The notes under the pieces were generated by a model, which was not told the origin of the DNA, ran no database searches, and worked only from the letters and a program-made list of their open reading frames with translations. From Trichopria drosophilae (lineage: Eukaryota > Arthropoda > Insecta > Hymenoptera > Diapriidae): a stretch of 64,000 nucleotides of DNA. The DNA is taken from the NCBI GenBank assembly GCA_030407085.1, contig CM059585.1:113449501-113513500 (forward strand). Direction: 5' to 3'. The translations under genes and the position numbers were made by a program. Positions within the stretch are counted from its first letter, which is position 1, and each line of letters begins with the position of its first letter. Below are positions 33,124 through 44,420 of this stretch, piece after piece.

Positions 33124-34040
33124 AATTAGATTAGAGCAGAATAAGATATTCAACCGAAATGTTAAAAATTACTTAATCGGGATGAACCAGGTTACACAGG
33201 GATGCGTAATTCGATGATTATGATTCTGACTTGAGACTTTGCTCAGTATTACAAACAGTGCAATGGTATTGTCAATTCAATTGAATAATTCAATTTTAAT
33301 TAACTCGTAGGTAAGAAAAATAAATTACAAAACAAGTATAACACTGGTGTGGTTAATAAGTCAATCTAATTACAAGCAACTTATATTCTGTGTAGATTTA
33401 ATAATTGCGAAGTAAGTTACAATATTTTTTATTATACTCTCAATTATTGATAAATATAACACGATAATATGAATGAAATAATAGCATGTTAGAAAATTGC
33501 GTACGATTGACACAAAATTATGAAATGCAACAAAACAGTTATGACACAGAAATGTCTTATCAATATCTACGCACTTTAACAAAAAGATTCTACACAATTC
33601 AACTGCTGTTTGAGGCAATTTTTTCATTTTTCCGAAGTAAATGTCCACGTGCCAAGATCAATCAGAATTACTGACTTAGCATGTAATGCATCAGAAGATC
33701 TACTAGATACACAGTCGTCTGTGCTATCTATCAAAGTAAACAATGCCTTTTCCCTAACACTTATTCGTAGATAAAAGTGCAAGTACCGTTACGTGTCAGT
33801 TACTAAAAAGTATATCAGTCTTCCGCGCAACAGTGAGTGTCATTGTAGACACTCGTACTTCCCTAGCAAATATTTATTTGTCGAAAGATTCATCGCTGAC
33901 TTCGACAGCTGACATGTAAATTGAGACAACTGCGACGGACGAGTGTACGACTGCGGTTCTCTTCAACCGTATGTTATTAGGTGCGACCCCCAAGACCATC
34001 TTCGATTTAGGTGTCACTAGCACCCAGGTTATGGGACCCG
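33124..34040. other. No gene recognised
   Basis: Opposing frames at 33370-33648 and 33486-33674 overlap and are unrecognised. Composition rises toward the RT relic that follows. Confidence 0.4.
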
Positions 34041-34345
34041 TTATATTTCCCTGGCTGTGAAACGTCCTAACGAGGACGCTGCCACTGACTGCACGCTTCC
34101 GACACGATAGGGTTCGTCGATCTCTGCGATAACATTGAGACGCCTCCGGGACATGACGAGGATTTTTCGACGTGAACGCAGTGATATAATCATTACGGTC
34201 ATAAGCTTGGCACTCACTCCCAGGTACCTAATGTAAGAGATGGTCGACTCTTGTTGTGGATAACGCGTGACATTTATTACCGATAATCGGTTCGGTGAAA
34301 CTAGGATTACTTCGGATAAGTAGCTCATATGTTAATTTTCTGTTT
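34041..34345 (-). pseudogene. R1-like reverse transcriptase relic
   Basis: On the minus strand the translation SEVILVSPNRLSVINVT, then STISYIRYLGVSAK with YLGV at 34215-34226, matches the end of the RT domain of R1-group non-LTR retrotransposons, where a KTE-x-[VI]L block is followed by ~20 residues and then IKYLGV. The following RRRLNVIAEIDEPYR region lies where R1 elements carry L-RLM-N-GGP-RRLL; the match is poor, as after frameshifts. The segment is also GC-richer than its flanks, as expected of a once-coding insert. Upstream (catalytic FADD) and downstream parts were not found. Confidence 0.6.
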
Positions 34346-34534
34346 TACGACTTGAGCATGCTGTTCTCGTACATCTCGGTGACTATCCTCTTAAAGTAGT
34401 AAAACACTCCAAGTGCTGATTGTTTTGAACGTTCAAAATTACTTCCGACCTAAAAAAGTTCTTAAATTTGTTCATATCAGATTCTCTGGTTACTGAAATT
34501 GACATTCATCTACTATCTCCAATTTTGTTGCAGT

Positions 34535-34810
34535 AAAAAAACACAAATGACAAATGTTTCTCAAGCTAAACTTTGTCATAGACGGGCACAATATACAATA
34601 GTTTATCGAAACCTAGATCAAAATGGGTCAGAATACGAATCAGTTTCAACAATTTTAAAATTTATGAAAAATGAACACTGTAAACAAATATTTTATGAAA
34701 TTTTTAGAAAAAAGAAGGAAGCAAATTTCATAAATGTTAGGAAAAAGTGGTTCCTGCAAGTCCTTAAACACTTTTCAAGATGTGGTGTTCAAATTGAATG
34801 CATTTTATGA
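34535..34810 (+). CDS. Unrecognised open frame, possible last exon
   Basis: A frame runs from a strong 3' splice-site-like sequence (CTCCAATTTTGTTGCAG, ending 34533) to TGA at 34808-34810. An internal ATG at 34547 would give an 87-residue basic protein containing AQYTIVYRNLDQNGSEYESV and FMKNEHCKQIFYEIFRKKKE. Lys/Asn-rich content with Cys and His and a good acceptor make it one of the better unassigned coding candidates. No upstream exon, domain or family could be identified, and one or two frames of this size are expected by chance. It lies directly after the R1-like relic on the opposite strand, so an old transposon protein is another possibility. Confidence 0.3.
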   Translation, partial: KKTQMTNVSQAKLCHRRAQYTIVYRNLDQNGSEYESVSTILKFMKNEHCKQIFYEIFRKKKEANFINVRKKWFLQVLKHFSRCGVQIECIL

Positions 34811-35224
34811 AATTTAAGGAATTTTTGAAATTATGAATTTAAGGAACTTCTCTGTGTAAATAACATTGACACTTTCACTTGTCAAGCAATTGTAAAATAC
34901 ATGTCGAAGGATGAAAAATGATCAAAATAAGATCACTTTTCTGAAACATTTTAGGATATGAATTTTTCGACTATTTTTAATAAATTTTTTATTTTTAATA
35001 AACACCTATGTTTAATAAATTTTTTGCGAATTTAAAGTAGTTTTAATTCGATTTAGCCGTTTTTTTGTAATTTTATGCTTACTGGATTTTAAAAAATGAA
35101 AATTCATACAAAAAGTGTTTAAAATCATTGGCAATTTATTGTTAAACAATAAAGAATTTCTAAAAAAGGCTTTTTTATAATAAAAAATGTATTATTGAAG
35201 AAACCTTTAGACATAACCTTATGA
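34811..35224. other. AT-rich stretch, no gene seen
   Basis: Poly(T)-rich sequence possibly including very decayed copies of the repeat that follows. Confidence 0.4.
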
Positions 35225-35490
35225 AAGTTATGGTACAGAGGTTTTCGGGGTCGCTGATTAAGTATTTTGAACATTCAAAAGGGCGGAGTCAAGATGTCCG
35301 ACTGAAATGTAAAAAATCACTGTATATTTTTAAAATTCAAAATAGTGGAACCAAGATGGCAGCTTGAAATGTTAAAAGCTACTTTATCGAGTTATGGAGA
35401 ATTTTTCGCATTTCGGTCGGCCATTTTAGATTCGTAATCAAAGACCCCGAAAACCCCTGAGCAACAATTTTCAGCTATTTTCCGTGTAAA
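35225..35490. repeat. Dispersed 'AAGATGGC/GGGGTCGCTGATTA' repeat, two units
   Basis: Contains GAGGTTTTCGGGGTCGCTGA (35237), GTCAAGATGTCCGACTGAAA (35288), AAAATTCAAAATAGTGGAAC (35331), CCAAGATGGCAGC (35351), CGGTCGGCCATTTTAGATTC (35415) and GTAATCAAAGACCCCGAAAA (35435). Same family as the array at 4640-5600. The first and last motifs are inverted relative to each other, so the block may be a small foldback. Confidence 0.6.
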
Positions 35491-36669
35491 GAAAAATGAA
35501 TGCCGCAAAGAGTTAACAATAAATTACGTTTAATATGCTACAACCATTTGTTTAAACAATTCGGTCTTTTTTCTAATTCTAAACTTTTCCGCTCTCCGAT
35601 CTTTGGCCATTTTTGATATTTTTTAAACTAATTATTTAGTAATAATCACTTCAAAATGCAGCTAGAAAGGTTAGGAAACTTATGTCATATTTTACTCCCG
35701 CAAAATCGAATTTTACGCAAACTTGTGGAGGTTGAGTTAGTAAATAAAACTATGTTAGTCTTTTAGAGTAATATTTTAAGAAATTATAAACAATTTTTAT
35801 TTTTCAAACAGGCATTTCAAATAAAATGAATAAAGTAATTATAATAATGAAGAGCGAAAGTTATTTCACTTTTAAATAGTAATAATTCGACGATTCGATG
35901 TAAATCCTTTAAATGCCTTAATATTTCAATTAAATGAATGAGATAGTTAGGACTTGTTCGTTTAATTAATATGCATGGTGTACATTCTTTATGGAAAGAG
36001 CACAGCACATATACAAAGTTACAAATATTAATGTCTTGAATTAATCTTGCATACTTTCGATAGTCTCATTTAGTATGACTGGCATATCGAAGAAAGGGAA
36101 AAAAAGCAGTCGATTTAAAGCGTTGTAAAGTGAACCGCTTAAGCCAACCTAAAGGTTCAAATTCGATGCAATTTATTTACTGATCTTCTTCGAATATTTT
36201 TCTTCCTTTAATAAAATACACCATACAGATTGGTAGAACGAAGGAATATTTATTATTGTAATTACACGTAAGACGTGAAACTGTGTGTGTCTTTTCAGTA
36301 ATCATTTCATGATAATTAAGTTCATTAATTTTATACGCTAAATGGCTTATGCTAAGATACATTTTTTGTTATTTATATCCACTAGTCCTTTTTTATTAAG
36401 ATTATTAATGAGAAGAATTTCAAATATCTTTTTTAAACACTTGTCATTTTTCTACATATATACACATTTTTATTATTTTACTGTTCTGGGCAGTTGTATT
36501 ATAGAGTGGTGAACATTCAATAATTCATAATAACGCTTTTTTGTATACCATTAAGGTAAAACATGCAAACGCGATGGGCAATGACATTAAATATATTAAT
36601 TTAAATTAAATCCAATGCGTCGACAATTTGGTGTACTGAAAATAAAATAGTTATCTGAATATAAAGATT
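35491..36669. other. AT-rich stretch, no gene seen
   Basis: A decayed repeat copy (GGCCATTTTTGATATTTTT, near 35606) is visible; otherwise nothing recognised. Confidence 0.45.
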
Positions 36670-36757
36670 CCCTAGTAGAAATCAGTTTGCGAATATCCGG
36701 GCACAAGTTTGATTCTATCGAGGTGCGAGCAAAGGCCCAGCTTGCGTCCGGATACTT
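36670..36757 (+). mobile_element. MITE end of the CCC-AGTAGAAAT type
   Basis: CCCTAGTAGAAATCAG at 36670 matches the terminus of the elements at 14092 and 54507. Just inside are TATCCGGGCACAAG (36693) and its inverted counterpart CTTGCGTCCGGATA (36741-36754), giving the same layout: a conserved end followed by a family-specific palindrome. The opposite terminus was not found, so it is truncated or the distal end has diverged. The minus-strand 110-codon frame covering this area (36596-36928) crosses the element and is therefore not regarded as a gene. Confidence 0.5.
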
Positions 36758-36928
36758 AGAAACATTACATATACATAGAAATATTTCTATTACGAATATA
36801 TTAGACATATAAAATGGATTTAAAGGTCCTAGCAGAATAAAAATAATAAAAGTACCTCCTCCTAAATGGCCTACTTGGCCTAGACTATTCGAAAGGTAAT
36901 AAAAAAATGTTGATTGCGAAAATTTCAA

Positions 36929-37489
36929 CCCTCAAAACCCTATGTAGGGTTAGTAAAGTAAAAAACGTGTTTTTTTTATATTATTTTCTTCTGACGAGTA
37001 TTTATAACAGAGAGCCTGGTAAAAAATCCTTGAGAAGGGCGTTTCGCGTAGAAATAACCATAATTTTTTGCGAGACACCTAACCTCAAAATTGGGTCCGA
37101 AACAAATTATTGCAGTTTTCAATCAGTGTTTTTGTACCCTGGTTTTGAAGGTACAAGATTTAAAAAATATGTGTAAAAATGCTTTTTCTTCAATCGTTAC
37201 GATACCACCACCAGTTTTCGACAAAAAATTGTGACACCGTGAAATCAGATACGCGATATTTTTGCTAGACGCTTCAGTATATGCCAACAATTGGTCTTTT
37301 GGGCCCTGTGTAACTATTTCCTGGGTTATATTATATTTGGAAAGCCTGAAACAACGTTTTTTAACATACATACACATACATATATACATACTGAATATAC
37401 GAATAGTCCCAGAATAGCTGGATAACTTTTATCAGAATTTAAATTTCGATAAACGCTAACACACGCCATTTATGAGGAAGCACTTTTAC
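36929..37489. other. No gene recognised; short CATA repeat
   Basis: The frames at 36907-37176 (plus) and 37123-37389 (minus) are unrecognised. A CATACATACACATACATATA simple repeat lies at 37367-37386. Confidence 0.4.
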
Positions 37490-37727
37490 TATTTACTATC
37501 TTGCTTATATGTTTGCAAGGACACTAATTTAAGTTCTTGAACGGAAACAATTAAATAGTTGGAAATTCTAACGAAATAGTAGGGTAAAACACAACCATCG
37601 TTTTCAGATAATTTTACTATATAATTAGTAACATCGACGAATTAGATAGCAAATCTACTATGTAAATAGTAAACCCAACTAAAAAACTTAATTGTGACAG
37701 ATTCTACTATATAGAGAGGGAACCATC
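37490..37727. repeat. TACTAT minisatellite, possible foldback arm
   Basis: Repeated TTTACTAT, ATAGTAAA and CTACTAT words in both orientations (37489, 37567, 37613, 37656, 37668, 37704). The block ends with TTCTACTATATAGAGAGGGA, which reversed reads like the CCCT-AGTAGAA terminus with an eight-base insertion. This may be one arm of another TA-type element; the second arm may be the similar TTACTAAT-rich stretch near 38270-38390. Confidence 0.35.
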
Positions 37728-39419
37728 TATTTCTGTTTTAACGTGTGGTAATCGAACAGATTTGCGCAGTTTTGATCCAAATTGTGTTGAATGGATTTAA
37801 ATGCATCTTTATGGGACTTGACATCTAAGAAATTTTTTAATTATCCATTACGAATTTAAAAAATGTTAATATTACCGAATAGAATTTTTCATTTATGATT
37901 TTCAATATTGAATATATTAATACAGATTCGTTTGAAATTTTTTTAACACATTTTACGTACGTTAAGCGTCATTGTATGCTAACGGACGAAAAATTATGTG
38001 ATATCTTTCGAATAATCAAGTATTGTCAATGGATAAGAATTGTCTTATTCAAAGAAAACACTTATCAAGATATGTAAAAATAAAAACACTTTAAGAATAA
38101 ATAAATAAAATGGTCGGCTTTGTCCTACAGTTTCAGGTATTGAAAATTTTTCCTGGATATTTCGAATACTTCGTGTTCATTTTCAAGAGGTTGCTGCAGT
38201 AATTAAACGACTAACATTGTATTAGACAAAATTAATTCAATATTTCAAAGTGCTCCATTCATTTCATAAGATTTTACTAAGTCGCCGTTCCATTCGAAGT
38301 TTTAACTAATAAACTAATACTTTATTAGCAAAATATATTATTACCGATTTAAATAGTAAAAATGTTACTAATTTAATTTAGAGAGTATTAAAAATGACTC
38401 GCTCTTTAAAATTATATTTGCAGAATTTTTGAAATAGATGTAACTATACGACGTCAGTTATTAAGTAGATTTAGTATCCTTTATTTATACCTTACGTAAT
38501 CGAACCCTGCACAGCATTGAAATTATTAAATCAGTTTCCAATATGCCATTAGTCTCACTAAGCAGATTACGTTTTATTAAGTCAAACCTTGTACAGCGAC
38601 CGCAGAAGAACACGAAATGCCATCCTAAATGTACATTATCGTATAGCAACCGGTATCCATTTTTTTCTCTAAAGTAAGAATTTATTGAGCTTCAAGTTTA
38701 GAAGAAAGTTGAGCGTTTCTGGAGAACTTGAAAATCTTGTTACGAATGTGATACTTTTGAAGCGATATATGTTCATAGCCTAAGAAGTGAGGGCTTCCGC
38801 ATTTTGCGATTAGAGCACCTGCCTACAGCATAAATCACATTCAAGAAAGTTTGCACAACCACGTGAATGTTAAACGTGTGAATATCAACTTGATCTGTGT
38901 TAAACGAAATATTAAGGGATACTTACTTGACTTCATATTCCCTGCACGAAGAGTCTCGTGGTAATTACAATTTTATATCTATTTTTTACACATACTGCAC
39001 ATGGAAAATAAAAAGGCTGCACCAATTAAGGTTTTAATGTAGTTAATTTATATCTGGTATGTGTAATTTATGAAATTAATACGTACTTAACATAAATGCT
39101 GTATTTTTAATTAAAAATGTCTTTAAAAAAAGTTAAGAACAAGGCATTTAAAACCAGTAAAGCGATTAATTAAATATTACCTTTCATATTTTTGGTGTAA
39201 CTTTATTATTCTGGATAACTCAATAGGATAGAAGTATTTCTCAAAAATATTTATGTTGTACAACGTGTTTTCTAATAATAACCAACAAAAGAAATCACTG
39301 TTTTAATTGATATGAGTAATGGAAAACGCTAATCTGTCATTTTTCATTATCTTTATTAAGGTAATATGCCACTTCTGCTATTAACTTCCAGAATCTTTAA
39401 AACATGTCTTTGTTGACAA
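37728..39419. other. AT-rich stretch, no gene seen
   Basis: Nothing recognised apart from scattered TACTAA words. Confidence 0.5.
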
Positions 39420-39810
39420 TATAGGTCAAATGCACATTTTTTCCCACTTTCACAGTAACTTGAAGTAAAATTAGAAAGAATATAGTAAATTAAAATATTA
39501 TTTCTCAATATATGTGGGTAAAATGCGATTTTAAGCACTACTTTTTAACATGCAAATAGGTAGGGCCACTGCATAACATAAAATTCTTACACATGAGCAT
39601 CGTATGATATATTTTGTCACAGTAGCAAAATACGATTTTGCGCCCTGTTTTCGGGTCGCAAAATGAAAGCTGATGCTCTCCTAGATGCAACATTACAAGG
39701 AGTGGTTTTAACGTTGCAGGTGTACTATTCAATGCTAAACGACTTTATATTTTGTACCTCGACATTTTACCTTCTCATGTGACAAAAAATGCAATTTTGC
39801 ACCCTATGGA
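39420..39810. repeat. Degenerate 'AAAATGCGATTTTGCGCCCT' repeats
   Basis: Four spaced copies of one motif: AAATGCACATTTTTTCCCAC (39427), GTAAAATGCGATTTTAAGCA (39517), CAAAATACGATTTTGCGCCC (39626) and AAAAATGCAATTTTGCACCC (39785). The spacing is irregular (about 90-160 bases). Two overlapping minus-strand frames here are unrecognised. Confidence 0.45.
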
Positions 39811-41560
39811 AAAAAAAATACTATTTTAATAATATTATTATAACTTGATAATTTCGTGCAACTCTTTTCGTATTTTAGTGACTAGAAATTATATTAATAA
39901 TTATGAAAAATGGCACGTAAAATAGAATTTCACGCATAGTACACATAACAAAAATAATTAATTTTGATGAGGTATTACTAAATCTGCCATGCCCAATAAA
40001 TAAGGTATAGAGGAATAATAGACGTTGATACTAAGTTTGACTATAAAATAGTATATTAGGTTAAAGTGTGCGAAGTAGGTGATTTACGCACGAGTGAAAC
40101 GAGTAACATCGTATTGCTATTTTAATTTGAGTCCCTATTTGCGTCCCTGTTTGCGCACTGCATTTCGCTTACTAAAAGCAATTTGCGAAATTGAATTTCA
40201 TAAAAACTAATTGTTTAAAAATGAATTTTTACAAATGTTTGTTATTATGTTTATTTTAATCCTCTTTTGGATGTTTTTATTCTTCTTGTTATAATTTTCT
40301 GGTAACTAACTTGTTGGAAAACTCAGATATGCATTATTTTATAAAATGCGTTTTGGTTACAGTTTACTTTTGTAAAGGACATTTGTACGTATATAAATAT
40401 AGGCTCGTGCTTCAGTAGAAAAATAATTATTTTAGTTAAATACTATGTAAAACGGATTGAATTAAAAATATGAACCCCTTTCACGTTGCCGGTAATGTTC
40501 TTAAGTTGTACCGATTATTATCTTTTAAAAGTTCATTTTCATTCTCAATTTCATTTTCGTTTTGATCGTATTTTTGTTTTTATCTTACTCCATCTACCTT
40601 TGCCAAGTAACAGTAGATTCAGTTTTCAAAGAATGTGATGAAAACGCACCGTGAGAATAAATGTACCGTACTGCAATAGATTGGTATGTTAAGCCTCATA
40701 ATTAAGAAAAATGAAGAAATTACTATTAACTTAATATCGCACATTTAATTATAGAGCAAGTTACGTTATAAAGTGTAGGTGTCAAATTTTAAAAAAGAAT
40801 GTAAAGCTAATTAATTTGTACACAATAACGGAGGTAACGTTCATGTTGTTTAAGATCCTAGAACTTATTAATTATAAGTAAGCCTTTCAGTACACAAATT
40901 TTATTTTTTCCTGCAAATTGAGTAGTTTTAAGTACGTTTCACTGCTTGTTGCAATGTAATTATTTTAAAATTATTGTTCAATTAATTTCATGGATATGTA
41001 TCGTTTTCCGACCAATGTGTATATAGTGTTTTTTAATATTTTGCAAATTATTATCAGGTAACTTTTACGAGACATTGTATTAAAGTCAGTACGAATTTTG
41101 CGGAATCCATTTCAAATCATGCAGGCCAACTAATTTCAAGTTGTACAATTAGCTGTCCCTAAAATATGTTATTCTCTATGAAAAATAAAGGGTCACGTAT
41201 TTTTTTTTTCATAAAAACGTTGTTTAACGAAGTTATCCCAATTTGAACTTTGAAAGGTGAAACTTTAAAAAAGCACTAAAACAACATTATTTCATTCGTA
41301 ATTTTTTGTCTAATTAATGTAATCAATTTTTTTTGGGGGGAATTTTCGGAGGCCTTGCCTTGTTCAAAACCCCGTTTGAAATTTAAAGGAAAACTACAAA
41401 ATAATGAGGGGTGGTTTATTAAAAATAAACAAATTACATTTTCTCGAAAACCCCCATTTTTGTCTCTTAAATTTTTACCATAAATTCTTACTACTATGAC
41501 GAATAATTTCTAAAAATTTGACGCCGGATAAACCACATGACAGACAAGACAATTTTTTTT
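39811..41560. other. AT-rich stretch, no gene seen
   Basis: No frame of 60 codons or more on either strand in this stretch and no recognisable repeat. Confidence 0.55.
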
Positions 41561-42740
41561 TTTATTTTTAAAACTTTTTCTCCAGACTGGAGGCTCTGGG
41601 CAATCCACCCAATAAGATGAAAATATTCTTAAGTATTTTCGGGGTCACTGATTACAAATACGAGTACAAAAACGCCATTTGATAAAGTTTCTAATGAACC
41701 ATTTTTTATTATATTACAACCCTCTTCTTACTGAAATGAAACCGTAATATGCTCTGATTCACATGAAAATACTTTAGTAGAAAAACAAATGTTCAAAACA
41801 TCAAAATATTAACAATAAGAAGAAATAGTTATTGGTGATTAATTAAATTATTAATAACGTTTCAATTTTGATATAGAAGAATTTGTTAATTTTTTTCACC
41901 ACTCTCATTTTACCAATTTTTTTCATTGTTTAAATAATTTGTTATAAAGTGGATTAATGCAAAATTGACATTAATTATGAATTTTTGTATAAATTCTACA
42001 TATTTTTTGCTATGTTCGAAACAATACTTTTATTAAATGTAATACATTTAAATAGAGTTCCTTAACCGATTAACATAAACCTGAACGAGGATTCTGGGCT
42101 CACAGATACTATATTTACTACATAGATAGATACTATATATTCTAGATATTTTTGAGCGTGCTCTAAAGATTGAAATCACTATAAAAAAGTAAAAATGTCT
42201 TCTACTATTTTCTGTCAAACTGTCGTAAACAATTGTGATTTTTACATTATTTTTTTTTACTACGATCCATTCTAACTAGGAAAATGGTTCTTTCATTCAA
42301 CAAACGGCTGAAAACGTGTTATTATAGTTGTAATTGGAAATTATGGGGGTAGTTTACTTTCAACATTTTTTTGAGTCTTTCAAAATCAATAAATAACATT
42401 GGTAATTAGTTTAGTTTATATTATTTTCTTAACGCTCGATATGTTGTTAAATCAGGTATTCACGAATGTCGGAGAATGCTGATTATGAGCATTTTATGGC
42501 GGAATTAGTTATCCTTTATTTACAGTTTTTTTTTTAAATTTCACTCCGAGGTTTTTGGGGTTCCGGATTACGAATGTGATGTCAGAATTAGAAAATTAAA
42601 AATGTCGGATATAATATGGCGGAAATTTTTACTATTTTAACTATATTTTCATTTGAAAAACTCAAGGGTTTTTAGGTGTAAGATTACAAATATGATGTTA
42701 GTCTTGCAGACTTAAAAACAGTGGAACTAACGTGGTGAAC
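41561..42740. repeat. Dispersed repeat copies in AT-rich DNA
   Basis: Copies of the same family as at 4.6 and 35.2 kb: TTTTCGGGGTCACTGATTAC (41636), TTTTTGGGGTTCCGGATTAC (42552), GTCGGATATAATATGGCGGA (42604) and GGTGTAAGATTACAAATATG (42675). The 42540-42740 copy shows two units in a row. The rest is unassigned AT-rich sequence. Confidence 0.5.
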
Positions 42741-43560
42741 ATAATGTTTCATGACGGCTAAAATTCTGATTTTTAAGAGAATGTTATTAAAAAAGTAATT
42801 TTGGCTCTTTGATGTATTGCGTAATTGATTTTGGTAATCCAAAGTGATGCAATATGAATTCAAATTTGTAAACCATAACTACAAAATAGAGCGTTGCCAA
42901 TAATCAGCTGATCAAAACAAATTACAAAATACTGTGACTGCTTTTTGAAAATAATTAGATTCAACACTCATATATACTGAATGCTAATTTTTATAGGCTG
43001 CTTGTATGGTACATATTCAACTTTTATTTAAATAATGGAAGTTTCTTATAAAACATGTTAAAAACGAAAAAATAAAATTACTCACAACTATACCGGATAA
43101 TGGTTCTTAAACGTACACCGGTTTTCCACGAGTATCTCTTCTGATGTAGGAAAGTCGTTTGCAATTCAGAAGTATTTGCAAAGATCTTGTAAAATATAAA
43201 AATATTCTAAAATAAATCATAAAAAATGTCATCAATACCAGGATTATTATTTGCAAATATTTCTGAATTGTCGTAAATAAAGTTTTATAATAAAAGTGAA
43301 AGTGTTATCTTTAATTATTGTTAACTTTAATTACCACATTTCCACAAATAAAGTTTAGTTAATTTTTTTAGTATCCCAGAATATGTCAAATCTAGATGGA
43401 ACATTACAGTAAATTATTGGCCAGTACACCACCATGACTGTGACGCTAGCTTAAATTTTAAATCCATGCTGGAATCTCGAAGGAAAAATGTGGATGGTAC
43501 GATCTGAATAAAGGTTAGTTCCTTAAAAATTGAATATATTTTGACATTAGCAAAATTAAG
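42741..43560. other. AT-rich stretch, no gene seen
   Basis: Nothing recognised. Confidence 0.5.
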
Positions 43561-43652
43561 TACAGTAAAGCCTCGGTATAGTTACCGAGGACCGGGCAAA
43601 TATGCTGGGACGTAAATATAGCGAGACGCAAATATACCGGGACTCTACTGTA
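43561..43652. mobile_element. Complete 92 bp pogo/Tigger-like MITE
   Basis: Flanked by TA on both sides, with inverted ends CAGTAAAGCCTCGGTATA (43563) and TATACCGGGACTCTACTG (43633-43650). The CAGTA-A/G-CC start with TA duplication is typical of pogo/Tigger-type elements. The body contains three imperfect copies of a 17-18 bp word ending in a TATATTTRCG-like core (read on the minus strand). No coding capacity. The right 60 bases reappear at 57033-57094. Confidence 0.8.
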
Positions 43653-44099
43653 CCTTCATATTATGTTAAATGACATTTAATTACCAAGAAAGTAACATTT
43701 AGGGCATTTGATTTTATATTTAATTTTGGTTCTTTTTCCACCTTTAGATTGAGAGGTCAATGACATGACTCTACAATATAAAAAATTACTCATATTCTTA
43801 TATCAATAAAAAGTATCAATTATTTTCAAATTTCTTTTTTTAAATTAAATAAGAAAACTAATTGTTCTTGTCCGATAATTATTCTGTAATGATGTACTAA
43901 AATATTTACCTATGATAAAATCAGTTTATGGTATTTATGACAGTGAAAAGAAAACAGAACCGACTTAATTAATTCCATTAAGTTAAGTTCATAAACTTAA
44001 TATAAACTATAATACTAAAGTACAATGTTAAAAAAAATGAAATATTAATTGTCAGAATACAAAAGAAAAAAACACGTATAAAACGTAAAAAAGGATATA
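43653..44099. other. AT-rich stretch, no gene seen
   Basis: Nothing recognised. Confidence 0.45.
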
Positions 44100-44420
44100 C
44101 CTGCCTATCCCGTAATATCGTTATGACCTGAAGTTAAAGGCGTAATGTTAGAAACTGCACACCTGATATCCTATCCGGAGAAAATCATAGTCTTGTCCAG
44201 TTAGTGGTGAAGACGATCGTGGTGTCAAAAGTAACCGTGAAATGCGATAGACATCAGTGACCATTCCACTAACACGAAGCGAAACACAGAAACAGATTCT
44301 CCCGATTTAGAAAACTGCACTCCCGGTTTTGAATCGGTTGAATTCAACCCGCCTAGTTGGTCAGCCTGCCAGGTGAATGGGTACGTGTTATCCGATTAGT
44401 TCCAGTATAATAACTTACAC
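44100..44420. other. Balanced-composition patch of unknown role
   Basis: GC content rises sharply (CCTATCCGGAGAAAATCATA, then GCCTGCCAGGTGAATGGG) between AT-rich flanks. No frame of 60 codons is open, which argues against a protein exon. A 5' untranslated exon, promoter or conserved noncoding element is possible. GCCAG followed by GTGAAT (about 44369-44378) could act as a 5' splice site, but this is weak. Confidence 0.25.

Noticed and set aside
36596..36928. 110-codon minus-strand frame with protein-like C-terminal part
   Set aside because: It runs straight across the MITE end at 36670-36757 and lacks any recognisable domain, so it is most likely fortuitous.
38500..38520. Minus-strand GGGTTCGATTAC resembling a tRNA B box
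   Set aside because: No A box or cloverleaf could be drawn around it.
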